Of a stretch of 64,000 bases of DNA, positions 1 through 8,473 are shown one piece after another. This stretch comes from JACNIV01 sp965370415 (GTDB taxonomy: Bacteria; Cloacimonadota; Cloacimonadia; Cloacimonadales; TCS61), in contig CBDUTJ010000001.1 of the NCBI GenBank assembly GCA_965370415.1, positions 1 through 64,000 of the forward strand, given 5' to 3'. The notes below the pieces were generated by a model that worked only from the letters and a program-made list of their open reading frames with translations, searched no databases and was not told the DNA's origin. A program made the translations under genes and the position numbers. Positions within the stretch are counted from its first letter, which is position 1. Each line of letters begins with the position of its first letter.

Positions 1-121
1 GCAATCCCCCGGCTAAAGAAATTATTTCCGGATTATTCAGATACTTGAAAATTTTACCGATCGAATATCCTTCGAAATCTTTCATTATATCAGAATATTT
101 TGATTTCCAATCTTTTATCAT
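1..121 (-). CDS. PLP-dependent aminotransferase, class I/II (N-terminal fragment)
   Basis: The gene runs off the left edge, so only about 40 N-terminal codons are visible. They start at an ATG preceded by a good AGAGGT ribosome binding site and end in NPEIISLAGGL. That phrase is typical of fold-type I aminotransferases of the 2-aminoadipate/MocR-like group, and the aminotransferase at 10743-11951 has the near-identical phrase DPEIISFAGGLP, so the two are probably paralogues. Substrate cannot be judged from this piece. The family call rests on a short motif but the motif is distinctive. Confidence 0.7.
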   Translation of the reverse strand, partial: MIKDWKSKYSDIMKDFEGYSIGKIFKYLNNPEIISLAGGL

Positions 122-243
122 AAATACCTCTTTTCTTTTAAACTCGACTCGAGTTAAAACCCAAGTCGGGGTGGAGATAACAAGTTAAACCTTCGGAAGG
201 TTAAGAATTATTGTCCATAACCTTCCGAAGGTTTTAAGTTTTC
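122..243. repeat. Intergenic palindrome pair, possible terminator
   Basis: Two 15-nt palindromes lie here, AACCTTCGGAAGGTT at 188-202 and AACCTTCCGAAGGTT at 219-233. They can pair with themselves or with each other. The left part carries ACTCGAG/AAGTCGGG-like repeat debris that resembles sequences at 16390-16430 and 54740-54790. The pair lies just 3' of the minus-strand gene ending at 244 and may stop its transcript, but a long T-run is missing. It is probably a REP-like dispersed element. Confidence 0.5.
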
Positions 244-1488
244 TTAATATGAACTTCCACCAAACAGAGTTTTTATACCTTTTTTCATAAATGCTTTTCC
301 GTCTTTTGTGGCACGTAAAGATTTGTAAAAAATTACATCACCGATCTTTTCTGCATTTGCATTTCGTTCTTCTTCAGGTAAGAAATAAGTTTCCATAGTA
401 TCCATCTCGCGTGCTGTTCCATCGCTCTCATATTTAAAGGTCATATTTGTTCCACTTTCCAGAACTGTGAATGCATTTTTTGTCCAATCAAAACCAGCTA
501 TTCCGAGATCTGGATTTATACGAATATGAGCAGCAAGGCTAATGCCTTTAATACCACTGTCTTCCAGTTCTTTGGCACATTGGATAAATGTTTCAGGACT
601 TACACCATTTCCAATATTGATCTCATATAATGGAGATGTCATATCATCACGGATATACTCCTTCATAATGTTCAGCAGCATCCTGAACTGAACAATATTC
701 TGCGTAGCCAGCATCATGGAAATTTTTATATGAAGATTGGGAATATCACGCCCGTAATAGCATACTGCCACAATTGTGCTCCAGCTGGGATTAAGAAAGA
801 AATCTGCACCAGTTGCCAGCGCTGTTCTGGTAACTCCATCCAGATAGACAAGGTGATTGTCGTTAGCTACTTCGATACCACCAAAATTACCAAAGAAAGT
901 TCCCTGATTTTTTAGAATTAGATTGGATAACCCGTTTCCTGCATCTGCTCTTTCAAATTTCTTTCCTGTAACCTGTTCCAATTTTTGAAATCCTGTCTCA
1001 AGCATGGGAATACCGATCAGGTTCGTACTGCAGAACTTGGAAGCTTTCATTATGTTTTCTGCCATGGTCAAGGTAGCCATCAAATCACCATTATAAACAT
1101 AATTATCTGTTAAAGCTACTACAGAAATAAATTCTGATGCAACGAAGCAGGGTTCTTCAGTATTGGCACTTTTAGCTATCAGTTTCATTGCATGATGGGT
1201 AACTTTTGCTCCCTGCCACCCAGAAACCTGGGCTGTAGCAACACCAAAATTATTATTATATTTGATGCTGTTTTCCTTTTCATAATCTCCGGCTTTGGCA
1301 AATTTCTTCACCAATTGCTCAGCTTCTTCGATCATTTTTCCATACCCTTTTTCTGCTAATATTTTTTTCCTGGTTTCGAAATCTCTCATTTTCCTGATCG
1401 TTTCAGAAATCTCTTTCGCTCCACCATAAAATTCCTTCAATGCATCCATTGCCTTCATGTCTGCTTCTGATAACAGCTTGTAATGCAT
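244..1488 (-). CDS. Conserved hypothetical protein, 414 aa
   Basis: I do not recognise this protein. It has no signal peptide or membrane segment and looks like a soluble cytoplasmic enzyme of mixed alpha/beta composition. Clusters of likely conserved residues include SGWQGAKVTHHAM near residue 90, NGLSNLILKNQGTFFGNFGG near 187 and LYEINIGNGVSPETF near 290. Regular strand-helix alternation and NIGNG/IKGISLAAHIRINPD stretches are compatible with a TIM-barrel-like enzyme, which is only an impression. It follows the C45-like gene by 37 nt on the same strand, so it could be the last gene of that run. A paired palindrome lies just beyond its stop. Confidence 0.6.
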   Translation of the reverse strand: MHYKLLSEADMKAMDALKEFYGGAKEISETIRKMRDFETRKKILAEKGYGKMIEEAEQLVKKFAKAGDYEKENSIKYNNNFGVATAQVSGWQGAKVTHHAMKLIAKSANTEEPCFVASEFISVVALTDNYVYNGDLMATLTMAENIMKASKFCSTNLIGIPMLETGFQKLEQVTGKKFERADAGNGLSNLILKNQGTFFGNFGGIEVANDNHLVYLDGVTRTALATGADFFLNPSWSTIVAVCYYGRDIPNLHIKISMMLATQNIVQFRMLLNIMKEYIRDDMTSPLYEINIGNGVSPETFIQCAKELEDSGIKGISLAAHIRINPDLGIAGFDWTKNAFTVLESGTNMTFKYESDGTAREMDTMETYFLPEEERNANAEKIGDVIFYKSLRATKDGKAFMKKGIKTLFGGSSY

Positions 1489-1525
1489 AAACTCCTCCCT
1501 AATTTTTATTATTTTTTGTCTTTAA

Positions 1526-3049
1526 TTATTTTACCAGGATCAGTCTGCCTGATTCGCTTTTATACTCTGTTTCAAATCTATAAAAATATACACCGGAAAC
1601 CACACTATTACCTGCGTCATCCATGCCATTCCAGGTGACAGTATATTCCCCCCTACCTTTCCTTTCGTTTACCAAGGTTGTAAGTTTCTGCCCTCTAATA
1701 TTATAAATACTCAATTCTACGTATGATGCTTCAGGCAAGGAAAATGACAAAGAGGCTATGGAAAAAAAAGGATTGGGAAAAGTAGAAACCAGAGATATCT
1801 CAGACAGCAATTCAGGGTGAGTGCTGGTATTCAGCATGAATAATTCTTCTGTATCAAATTCGGTAGGAGTTTGAAGATAGGCAGGTATACCGATTTCTGC
1901 GGTCGACCATTTTATCAAATTCAGAGTGGGTGCAAATTCAATTGTATGAAGATTATTTAAAACTCCAGCAGCTCCACCAAGAAGATTCCAGCTTCTTTCA
2001 ACATTCATATTGCTGTTTTCTGCAAGTGAATCAGCAATATTATCATATCTATAACAGCTTGCTGGAGGGTATAACTTCCTGAAATGGTTGGTAGCTGCCA
2101 GGTTATAGAGAGGGATAACCGTATTTTCCGTATCATCACGTATTTCAGTTCCGTTAACATTATTACATTCGACTATCAGTCCGTAAGATTCATTTGCGCA
2201 GTGCACGATCGAACCGCTTAGATGCAGCATATCCTGAACTGCAGCTACTATATCTTCAGCATTGATTTCGTAGTCACCGTTATAATCATATATTTCAATA
2301 CCATTTCGTATACTTAAAAAAATCGGATGCAGATCTTCTTCATTTGAATAATTATTATTATTACCCATATTCATGAAAGCACATAAACCATCTTCATTGA
2401 TAGCTGAAAGGGCACCAAACAAACCAGGAAAAGTAAAACAAGCCCAGTTTACTTCATCGACTTCCGAGGGGAAATGAACCACCAGCAGATGATTATCGAG
2501 AAGTACAGGATGCGGCATCCAATCCATATTACGTGTAATGACAAGGTTTCCTACCAGTTCAGGATCGAGTATAGTACTTTCTCCCCAGCTGGAAAGACTT
2601 GAACATCCAAACTCAAGGTCATCATTCAATTCACCGAGTGCCAAAATATCTACAATTGCATTACTCATAAGAACGTCTACAGAATCCATATCGCGCTGCA
2701 AAACCGTACTAAAAAGATCGATCTCAGCTTCGATCATACCGTCTATGGTGCCTTGGGCTTCCTGAGTATACTTATCTTCAATCTCGAAGTTATCTATAAA
2801 GTAATTTCTTCTGCTTTCATAAAGTGCAGCATTGTTCATATATACATAACAAATAAAATAATCTTCTGAGATCAGTTTGATCTTATCACCAAGCAAGTAA
2901 CCGGTTGCATATCCACGTTCGTAATGCGTTCCCCATATTTTAAGTATTTTCTCTCCTTGAACCGTAAGAGTGTCACCATTTACGATCTGGGCAAAACAGA
3001 ACGAGCTTAAGATCATTAAAATGAAAATTAAAAATACAATTCTTTTCAT
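1526..3049 (-). CDS. Secreted C45-like acyltransferase/amidohydrolase with sorting domain
   Basis: Residues 1-20 form a signal peptide (MKRIVFLIF... to FCFA). The core resembles the acyl-CoA:6-aminopenicillanate acyltransferase (peptidase C45/NTN hydrolase) family: GCSSLSSWGE with Cys149 followed by NLVITRNMDW is the usual nucleophile and substrate-pocket signature, in which the Cys becomes N-terminal after self-cleavage. An NGDYEIN dockerin/EF-hand-like insert lies near residue 260. The last ~90 residues are a FlgD-like/Por-type sorting domain ending SGVYFYRFET...LILVK, so the protein is probably exported to the surface. The true substrate (amide, peptide or beta-lactam) is unknown. It lies 35 nt after the nitroreductase gene. 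Confidence 0.75.
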   Translation of the reverse strand: MKRIVFLIFILMILSSFCFAQIVNGDTLTVQGEKILKIWGTHYERGYATGYLLGDKIKLISEDYFICYVYMNNAALYESRRNYFIDNFEIEDKYTQEAQGTIDGMIEAEIDLFSTVLQRDMDSVDVLMSNAIVDILALGELNDDLEFGCSSLSSWGESTILDPELVGNLVITRNMDWMPHPVLLDNHLLVVHFPSEVDEVNWACFTFPGLFGALSAINEDGLCAFMNMGNNNNYSNEEDLHPIFLSIRNGIEIYDYNGDYEINAEDIVAAVQDMLHLSGSIVHCANESYGLIVECNNVNGTEIRDDTENTVIPLYNLAATNHFRKLYPPASCYRYDNIADSLAENSNMNVERSWNLLGGAAGVLNNLHTIEFAPTLNLIKWSTAEIGIPAYLQTPTEFDTEELFMLNTSTHPELLSEISLVSTFPNPFFSIASLSFSLPEASYVELSIYNIRGQKLTTLVNERKGRGEYTVTWNGMDDAGNSVVSGVYFYRFETEYKSESGRLILVK

Positions 3050-3084
3050 TTATCTTCCTTTTTTAAGGCTTTCTTAAAGCAGAG

Positions 3085-3663
3085 CTATGATCTACTTTCA
3101 TAAAATATTAAATCTTCCAATTTTCGTTTGGGAACGTGATGAACATTATTTTCATCACGCCAGTATTTTATATCATCATTTCTAAAATCATCGATCACAA
3201 CTTCTTCTTTAGGTTTGCCTAAAGCTATCACCAAACGGATCTCATATTGGATTGGAATAGAAAACAATTCTCTTAAAGAATCTCTGTTCACAGAACCGAA
3301 CATACACCCGCCAAATCCTTTTTCTACTGCACCCAGTAAAATGGACTGGCAGGCTAATCCCACATCATAAAAAGCGTTCTGATAGATTTCAATATCGTTC
3401 AGAATTATAATGTAAGCTGAAGGTTTTTCTCTTTCTTCCGGTCCGTTCCAATCTTCTAGATATCCTGCCCATTTAAGACAGGAAAAAACTTTTTCGTTTT
3501 CTTCAGAATTGTTAATAAGCATAAATTTAAGTGGTTGTAGATTGGCGGCAGTTGCTGTAAATCTGGCAAGATTAATTAATTCTTTCAGCGTTTTTGTATT
3601 TATCTCTTCATCCTGAAAAAACCTGCGATAACTGCGGTTTTTTAAAATAAGATCTTTGAGCAT
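3085..3663 (-). CDS. Nitroreductase family protein
   Basis: The 192-aa protein has the compact FMN-binding nitroreductase pattern: KNRSYRRF at residues 9-16 (FMN phosphate contacts), TAANLQPLKFML near 37-48, and a GLACQSILLGAVEKGFGGCMFG helix-loop near 103-124. Family members reduce nitroaromatics, quinones or flavins with NAD(P)H and act as cytoplasmic dimers. The gene is 27 nt downstream of the MFS gene, in one apparent operon with the GNAT and the UGA-containing small membrane protein gene. Its physiological substrate is not visible. Confidence 0.85.
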   Translation of the reverse strand: MLKDLILKNRSYRRFFQDEEINTKTLKELINLARFTATAANLQPLKFMLINNSEENEKVFSCLKWAGYLEDWNGPEEREKPSAYIIILNDIEIYQNAFYDVGLACQSILLGAVEKGFGGCMFGSVNRDSLRELFSIPIQYEIRLVIALGKPKEEVVIDDFRNDDIKYWRDENNVHHVPKRKLEDLIFYESRS

Positions 3664-3690
3664 AATTCTCCTTGATTTATGATAAAATTT

Positions 3691-4944
3691 TTATAAAGAA
3701 CTATTTTTTTCAGTTACCCTAATCAGTGGAAAAACTAATAATGTCAAGGAAGTTAATAATATTAATGCGATTCCAATTCCGAACTTGTCTGCCAGTAACC
3801 CCATTAATGGTGAGAAAACAGCTATAATAATAGTTTTCATTTGCGATTCGGCAGATAATCCTGAAGCCATTACCCGGGATGGAATGATCTCGCTGATGAA
3901 CGCCACATTCAAAGGGCGGCGTATATTCTGAAAAACATAAAGCAGAATGAAACAGATAATTGTTAATAAAAGTAAGTTTTGAAAAAAGAAAATACCCGCC
4001 AGCAAAACGAAGATCAGACCGACAGCAAAACTCCAATTTATTGCGCCGGCTAAAGACCTGAATTTATTCTTGAATTTTTGTGCATTCCTGGAGGCAAATG
4101 ACGTTAAAAGGAAAAGCAGGAAGTATACGATAGCAATGATGATGGTATCTCTTTTATCTTTAAAGAAAAGAAATATAGGAGCAGATAAAGCAAAAGCTTT
4201 CAGGATAGGCTGGATATAATCTTTAACTGTTTTGAATAATCCATCATAAAGAGTGGAATTAAAGAGAGCCTTCCTCAGTTTTGGGTTCTTGAAAATACCT
4301 GTAAAATCACGTGTAGTATTGCTAATATTGATAATTACTTCTTTCATCAGATTGGGATGCTTTTTCTTTTCGATAAATCCATCCAACTCTTTCGGATAAG
4401 ATATCATCAAGAAAAGCGCAAAGAAATATGGAATGATAGAACCCAGAAATATAAACTTGTATTCACCGGAATAAATTATAATAGCTCCGGCCATCAAAGC
4501 TGCCAGAGCTGATCCCATTTGCGACCAACTGCGGGTGAAACCATAATATTCCACCTTCAGGTGAGTAATATTTTTCTGTTTTAGATATTCCAAGATCATG
4601 GCTTTGTGAGTGCCACTGCGAAATGCTTCACCCATTCCAAAAAGAACCATGGCAATTGCATAAAATCCTAATTTGGGAAAAAAGAAGAAAATAAAAAATG
4701 AAAGTATGTAAGATGCAAATGAAAAGATCATAGAATTTCTGCGACCATAACAATCAGCAATAAGACCGGTGGGGATTTCCAGGATAGTTATGGATATTTC
4801 ACGTATCGAAATGAGCGTTCCGATCTGCAGAAAAGTTATTCCCTGCTGCCTAAAAAACAGTAAAATAAAAGCATCGAAAAACCTTAAATTTTTCAGGAAG
4901 CCATAAGCTGAGAATTTATAAAGCTGCAAGGTTTTAGGGATCAT
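3691..4944 (-). CDS. Major facilitator superfamily transporter
   Basis: A 417-aa polytopic membrane protein with about 12 hydrophobic segments. The loop between segments 2 and 3 carries IPTGLIADCYGRRNSM, the classic MFS motif A (G-x-x-A-D-x-x-G-R-R), and a second copy, GLLADKFGIG, follows late in the C-terminal half. FGMGEAFRSGTHKAMILEYL in the fourth segment resembles putative drug or metabolite exporters of bacteria. Its start overlaps the stop of the GNAT gene by one base (TAATG), so the two are translationally coupled. The substrate is unknown. Confidence 0.85.
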   Translation of the reverse strand: MIPKTLQLYKFSAYGFLKNLRFFDAFILLFFRQQGITFLQIGTLISIREISITILEIPTGLIADCYGRRNSMIFSFASYILSFFIFFFFPKLGFYAIAMVLFGMGEAFRSGTHKAMILEYLKQKNITHLKVEYYGFTRSWSQMGSALAALMAGAIIIYSGEYKFIFLGSIIPYFFALFLMISYPKELDGFIEKKKHPNLMKEVIINISNTTRDFTGIFKNPKLRKALFNSTLYDGLFKTVKDYIQPILKAFALSAPIFLFFKDKRDTIIIAIVYFLLFLLTSFASRNAQKFKNKFRSLAGAINWSFAVGLIFVLLAGIFFFQNLLLLTIICFILLYVFQNIRRPLNVAFISEIIPSRVMASGLSAESQMKTIIIAVFSPLMGLLADKFGIGIALILLTSLTLLVFPLIRVTEKNSSL

Positions 4945-5840
4945 TACATTCTTCCGGAAGTTATTTTTTTAATCAGTTCCTGCGGTAATTCATAAAGCAT
5001 GAAATCGTTTTCCTGTTCCCAGCTTTTAAAACCTGCTCTGTTACAAAATTCTTTCAGTTTAGTATCAGGAATCAAAATTTCTAAGCGTTCTTTTCCCATT
5101 TTTCTACCTACTGAGTTGAAATAGTCTTTCAAGCCAGTAAATATCTCGAAATTATCTGCTTCCAGGAAACTAATCCAGAAAACATCAGGATAATTTACCT
5201 TCGCCCAAATTCCTGCACCTTTAATTATTTCATCTTCCATCCATGCAACAATATTACCATCATCATAGAATTCTTTCAGAAGCTTTTCAGAATATTTATA
5301 AGCAACCCAACCTTTTCCAATAAAGTAATTGCTCTTTTGAAGATAAGATGATTTTTCTACGAAGTTTTTCACGCTGTGAAAATCTATTTTAGTAGTAATT
5401 TTTGCAGATATTTTCATTTCTGTCTTAGATAGTTCCAGAGATTTTAAAGACAGGGTAAGCACTTTTTTAAATCCTGATTTCTCATTCAACTTTATGGAAG
5501 CAATATTATCAAAATAAGTAGAAAATCTTATCGAAGTTATTTTCTTTCCCTGTAAGTAATTGTAATAATACCGGGAAAGTTTTTCTCCTACTCCTTTGGC
5601 ATCACTATCCGGGTCTTTACGCAAACCTTCCAGCCAGATATCGGTAGAAGTAAGGAACTTTAATCTACCAAAACCAACCAGTTTATCATTTTCCCACAAA
5701 CCAGAGAAATTTCCGTCAAGATCGTTTACCCATTCATCAAAAACAAAACTTATGTAATCGTCACCTTCCCATATTTTGGAAGCGATCTCGATCACACAAG
5801 ATCTATCTTTCTCCGTTATTTTCCGAATCATTTTGTTCAA
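4944..5840 (-). CDS. GNAT family N-acetyltransferase, two-domain
   Basis: The 298-aa protein has an N-terminal GNAT domain (residues ~5-140) with ENDKLVGFGRLKF as the beta-4 strand, LRKDPDSDAKGVGEKLSRYYYNYL as a recognisable, imperfect acetyl-CoA-binding loop, and SIKLNEKSGFKKV as the closing motif. The second half (150-290, ending EFCNRAGFKSWEQ) looks like a divergent repeat of the fold. GNAT enzymes move acetyl groups from acetyl-CoA to amines. The start overlaps the end of the small membrane protein gene by 38 nt, and the stop overlaps the MFS start. A nearby ATG at codon 4 is an alternative start. The substrate is unknown. Confidence 0.8.
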   Translation of the reverse strand: MNKMIRKITEKDRSCVIEIASKIWEGDDYISFVFDEWVNDLDGNFSGLWENDKLVGFGRLKFLTSTDIWLEGLRKDPDSDAKGVGEKLSRYYYNYLQGKKITSIRFSTYFDNIASIKLNEKSGFKKVLTLSLKSLELSKTEMKISAKITTKIDFHSVKNFVEKSSYLQKSNYFIGKGWVAYKYSEKLLKEFYDDGNIVAWMEDEIIKGAGIWAKVNYPDVFWISFLEADNFEIFTGLKDYFNSVGRKMGKERLEILIPDTKLKEFCNRAGFKSWEQENDFMLYELPQELIKKITSGRM

Positions 5841-6051
5841 TATCTGTTTGTTGCTTTGAAACGTTTTTTTTCAAATAGCGATCTACTATTGGTGATAATA
5901 GCAGATAACCGAATAAAGCTCCCATGATAACGCTTGACCAAACGTTGGAAGTAACAGGTCAGCCACCACTGCGGCAGCCGATAAATTTATAAAAGAGCCA
6001 TCCACAGGCTGCTCCGATGATTAGAGTGATTATGTAATAAATTATTTTCAT
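5803..6051 (-). CDS. Small membrane selenoprotein, DUF6132-like (in-frame UGA = Sec31)
   Basis: Reading from ATG at 6051 (RBS AAAGGT) through an in-frame TGA at 5961-5959 gives an 82-aa protein: one N-terminal transmembrane helix (IIYYIITLIIGAACGWLFY), then GC-RSGG-[UGA]-PVTSN, a second helix (VIMGALFGYLLLSPI) and a charged tail. From memory, small membrane proteins of the DUF6132 type carry GCxSGxCPITSN followed by a GAxxG helix, so UGA falls exactly on the second Cys. After the UGA a hairpin (5951-5933: CTT-CCAA, loop CGT, TTGG-tc-AAG) puts a loop G 16 nt downstream, as bacterial SECIS elements require. SelD in this window is itself a Sec protein. It heads the GNAT-MFS-nitroreductase run and overlaps the GNAT start. 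Its biochemical role is unknown; a C-x4-U pair suggests redox chemistry. Confidence 0.8.
5933..5951 (-). promoter_or_regulatory. Bacterial SECIS-like hairpin of the small selenoprotein
   Basis: On the minus strand, starting 8 nt after the UGA, CTT pairs with AAG and CCAA pairs with TTGG around a 3-nt loop CGT, with a 2-nt bulge on the 3' side. The loop G lies 16 nt from the UGA. Bacterial SECIS elements bind SelB through a loop G at about this distance. The fold was found by eye and not energy-scored. Confidence 0.65.
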
Positions 6052-6064
6052 TAACCTTTCAAAC

Positions 6065-6108
6065 TCACCCCAACCCCTCTCTTAATCTCAAGAGAGGGGC
6101 AAAGGTGA
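6065..6108. terminator. Hairpin repeat between metallopeptidase and selenoprotein genes
   Basis: CCCCTCTCTT (6074-6083) pairs perfectly with AAGAGAGGGG (6090-6099), extended by TCACC/GGTGA further out. This is a strong stem just 3' of the minus-strand metallopeptidase gene. It may end that transcript or act as a dispersed palindromic repeat. There is no clean T-run, so termination is uncertain. A promoter for the downstream gene would have to lie in the remaining ~60 nt. Confidence 0.5.
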
Positions 6109-6116
6109 TTTCATGA

Positions 6117-7775
6117 TTATTTAATTAACAGCATTTTTCTGCTAACTTCAAATTTCCCCGATCTTAATTTGTAGAAATATATTCCGGATGAAACGGGTTT
6201 GTTGTTGTCGTCGATGCCATCCCAGGTTACTGATGTCTGATTTCTGAGATCTGAAAACTGTTTCACTTTGTGTCCCTTCAAATTGTAAATTACCAATTCC
6301 GTGTCTTCGGTGTTTTCGGTGTTTAATTCAAATGAGATCGTTGTAGAAGGATTAAATGGATTGGGGAAATTGGACAGTGATACGGATGCATTCAATAATT
6401 CTTGCTCTACGTCCGAAATTACTTCTGCAATGGAATATGTATAGGTAATATCACTGTAACCATTATTAGAAAATACCAGTATCATCTGGCTGTAATCTTC
6501 CGTTAATTCTGGAAGTACACCATTCCAGGTACCATTAACAATATAAGTATCAACAGTCGAGGTAATTCCTGCATTCCCGATGCGGATCGCACCCAGGCTG
6601 ATAGGTAAACTAGTTGTAAGATCAAGTTCCAGATTGCCATCTCCGGGATAAAGACGTATGTAATCAGCAGCCCAGGCGTTTACGCTGCCATTATTACCGG
6701 CAGGATAAGAAGAATGAGTGTAAACAGCACTGAAGTTCGGCAAGTCTAAACTTTCATAATTGTATTGTCCATTACCAACATCAGGATCATCCAGAAAATT
6801 TGCAATTGTCCAATTAACAAAGATAGCTTCAAAAGGAATGGTATATCCATTTTCGATCAATTGATTGGTTATACCGGCAATACTGTTTGCCGGTTCAGAT
6901 ACAATATCTTTGATCAAGCTATCTGCTGGTGTATCAAAATGTTCTTCCAAATAAGTAAAAAAAAGCATAACTTTCACATAATCTGCAAATTCCTGATCCC
7001 AGAACGTAAGCGTATTATCCGGGTTATTTGGAAACTGGACGATTGGATCGGGCAGTCCAAAATAAACCATTGCCAGTTCCGAGCAACCCTCATTTACCCA
7101 TGTATCTTCGTTTATATCTCCAAGCCAGTGGATCATATGCTGAAGTTCATGTGCCAGAACAGATATCCTGATAGGATCGGTAGGATTTAAAGGGAAACAT
7201 GTCATATAGATCATTTCACATTCATTACTATGTCCGGGAGGATTCATCTGCTGTGCCTGCTGCTCCGTTACCTGATTGTAAGCACTAAAATAGCCATCAA
7301 ATGACGTTCCCATGAATGAACCGAGTTCAGAATAAAAAACTATAATTTTAGGATCGTTATCGAGTTCATCCGGGATGGGACCGAAAAGAGTTTCGTCCAT
7401 TTCAATAGCACCCCATTCAGTAGAGATCATTGTGTAATCTTCCAGGTAGGGCAATACGATATCAATATCTGCTTGATCCATATGCACATTCCATTGATCA
7501 TCTGCAACAAAGATATAACAATGATCTCCCACAGCACGACAGGTAGACGGAACCTGTATCCAGAGTGGCGGCATCACGGTCAGATTCCACGACCAGAAAA
7601 GAAATGTATCTCCAATTTGGTAATCACGTGATTCTCTGTTTGACTGATGGCTTCCCTGCCATTGTTCCGTCTGCCGTGATATATCTCTTTTAAATTCTTC
7701 AAACTGCTCCAGCACATTTGCAGAAAGCAGTAGCGTAAAAATCAAAAAACTGATTACAAAAAATAACTTTTTCAT
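6117..7775 (-). CDS. Secreted zinc metallopeptidase with C-terminal sorting domain
   Basis: An N-terminal signal peptide (residues 1-19) is followed by a catalytic region with HELQH at 209-213 and WVNEGCSE with Glu229, the HExxH plus downstream Glu arrangement of gluzincin-type peptidases, most like the M30/hyicolysin-type proteins from other secreted bacterial enzymes. Residues ~470-552 form the NFPNPFNPSTTISF sorting/FlgD-like domain, ending SGIYFYKLRSGKFEVSRKMLLIK. The expected role is extracellular protein degradation, with export and surface anchoring by the C-terminal domain. It is 41 nt downstream of the small secreted protein gene. The exact peptidase family is uncertain. Confidence 0.75.
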   Translation of the reverse strand: MKKLFFVISFLIFTLLLSANVLEQFEEFKRDISRQTEQWQGSHQSNRESRDYQIGDTFLFWSWNLTVMPPLWIQVPSTCRAVGDHCYIFVADDQWNVHMDQADIDIVLPYLEDYTMISTEWGAIEMDETLFGPIPDELDNDPKIIVFYSELGSFMGTSFDGYFSAYNQVTEQQAQQMNPPGHSNECEMIYMTCFPLNPTDPIRISVLAHELQHMIHWLGDINEDTWVNEGCSELAMVYFGLPDPIVQFPNNPDNTLTFWDQEFADYVKVMLFFTYLEEHFDTPADSLIKDIVSEPANSIAGITNQLIENGYTIPFEAIFVNWTIANFLDDPDVGNGQYNYESLDLPNFSAVYTHSSYPAGNNGSVNAWAADYIRLYPGDGNLELDLTTSLPISLGAIRIGNAGITSTVDTYIVNGTWNGVLPELTEDYSQMILVFSNNGYSDITYTYSIAEVISDVEQELLNASVSLSNFPNPFNPSTTISFELNTENTEDTELVIYNLKGHKVKQFSDLRNQTSVTWDGIDDNNKPVSSGIYFYKLRSGKFEVSRKMLLIK

Positions 7776-7816
7776 AATAATCTCCTTTTTTTTATTTTCT
7801 CTTAATTTTCAAACAA

Positions 7817-8473
7817 TTATCGTTTAGCTTTATTTGGAACCAATACATTTTCAATAGATAAAGCTATCTTCATAAGATATTCACGGTTATTATTGCTCAA
7901 TTTATCACTGTTGGCAATATAATCTGATAGTAATTGGAACATAAAATGTTGTGAATGAATATTCATATAATATTTACTGATACTTTTATTTTCAATAACG
8001 CTCTTATCGCTTTTAATTATTTCATTCTGCAGGAAAGGTATATACTTTTTTATCCTTTCATGAAGTTCATTTATAGTTTCTCGATTCTTCAAATCCTGTG
8101 AATTATCAATTTCTTTATATGTATAAATAACTTCAGGTCTGATAGTTGCAAACATCATAGCGATATGCTCCTCTCTTTCATTAGAAGTCATATCGCGTGA
8201 TAATTTCACATCATTTCTTATATTACTGCATTCCATTGTCATATCAAAAAGAAACTGCTGGTATGTATTAATGCCATTTATAGTGTCTTCCGGTAATTGT
8301 TTTGATGCATCATTGAACATAACCATGATATCGATTGTTTCAAGCACATTAAGTTCCAGATTCACCAGATATTGTTTATTTTTTATGTTCTGTTCTTCAG
8401 AAACATTTTTTGAATACATTAAATTCATCAGCAAAATTGATATTATTATGATTATTATTTTTTTCATGTTCAT
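7817..8473 (-). CDS. Hypothetical exported protein, 218 aa
   Basis: The N-terminus MNMKKIIIIIISILLMNLMYS is a signal peptide or membrane anchor; M3 is an alternative start. The rest is mostly helical and polar, without Cys motifs or any family I recognise. Its start overlaps the lysC stop (position 8473), so it is translated with the aspartate pathway genes, although nothing in its sequence suggests an amino-acid role. It may be a periplasmic helical protein. Confidence 0.6.
   Translation of the reverse strand: MNMKKIIIIIISILLMNLMYSKNVSEEQNIKNKQYLVNLELNVLETIDIMVMFNDASKQLPEDTINGINTYQQFLFDMTMECSNIRNDVKLSRDMTSNEREEHIAMMFATIRPEVIYTYKEIDNSQDLKNRETINELHERIKKYIPFLQNEIIKSDKSVIENKSISKYYMNIHSQHFMFQLLSDYIANSDKLSNNNREYLMKIALSIENVLVPNKAKR

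Noticed and set aside
3719..4036. 105-aa ORF inside the MFS gene
   Set aside because: Out-of-frame shadow of a clear transporter gene on the same strand.
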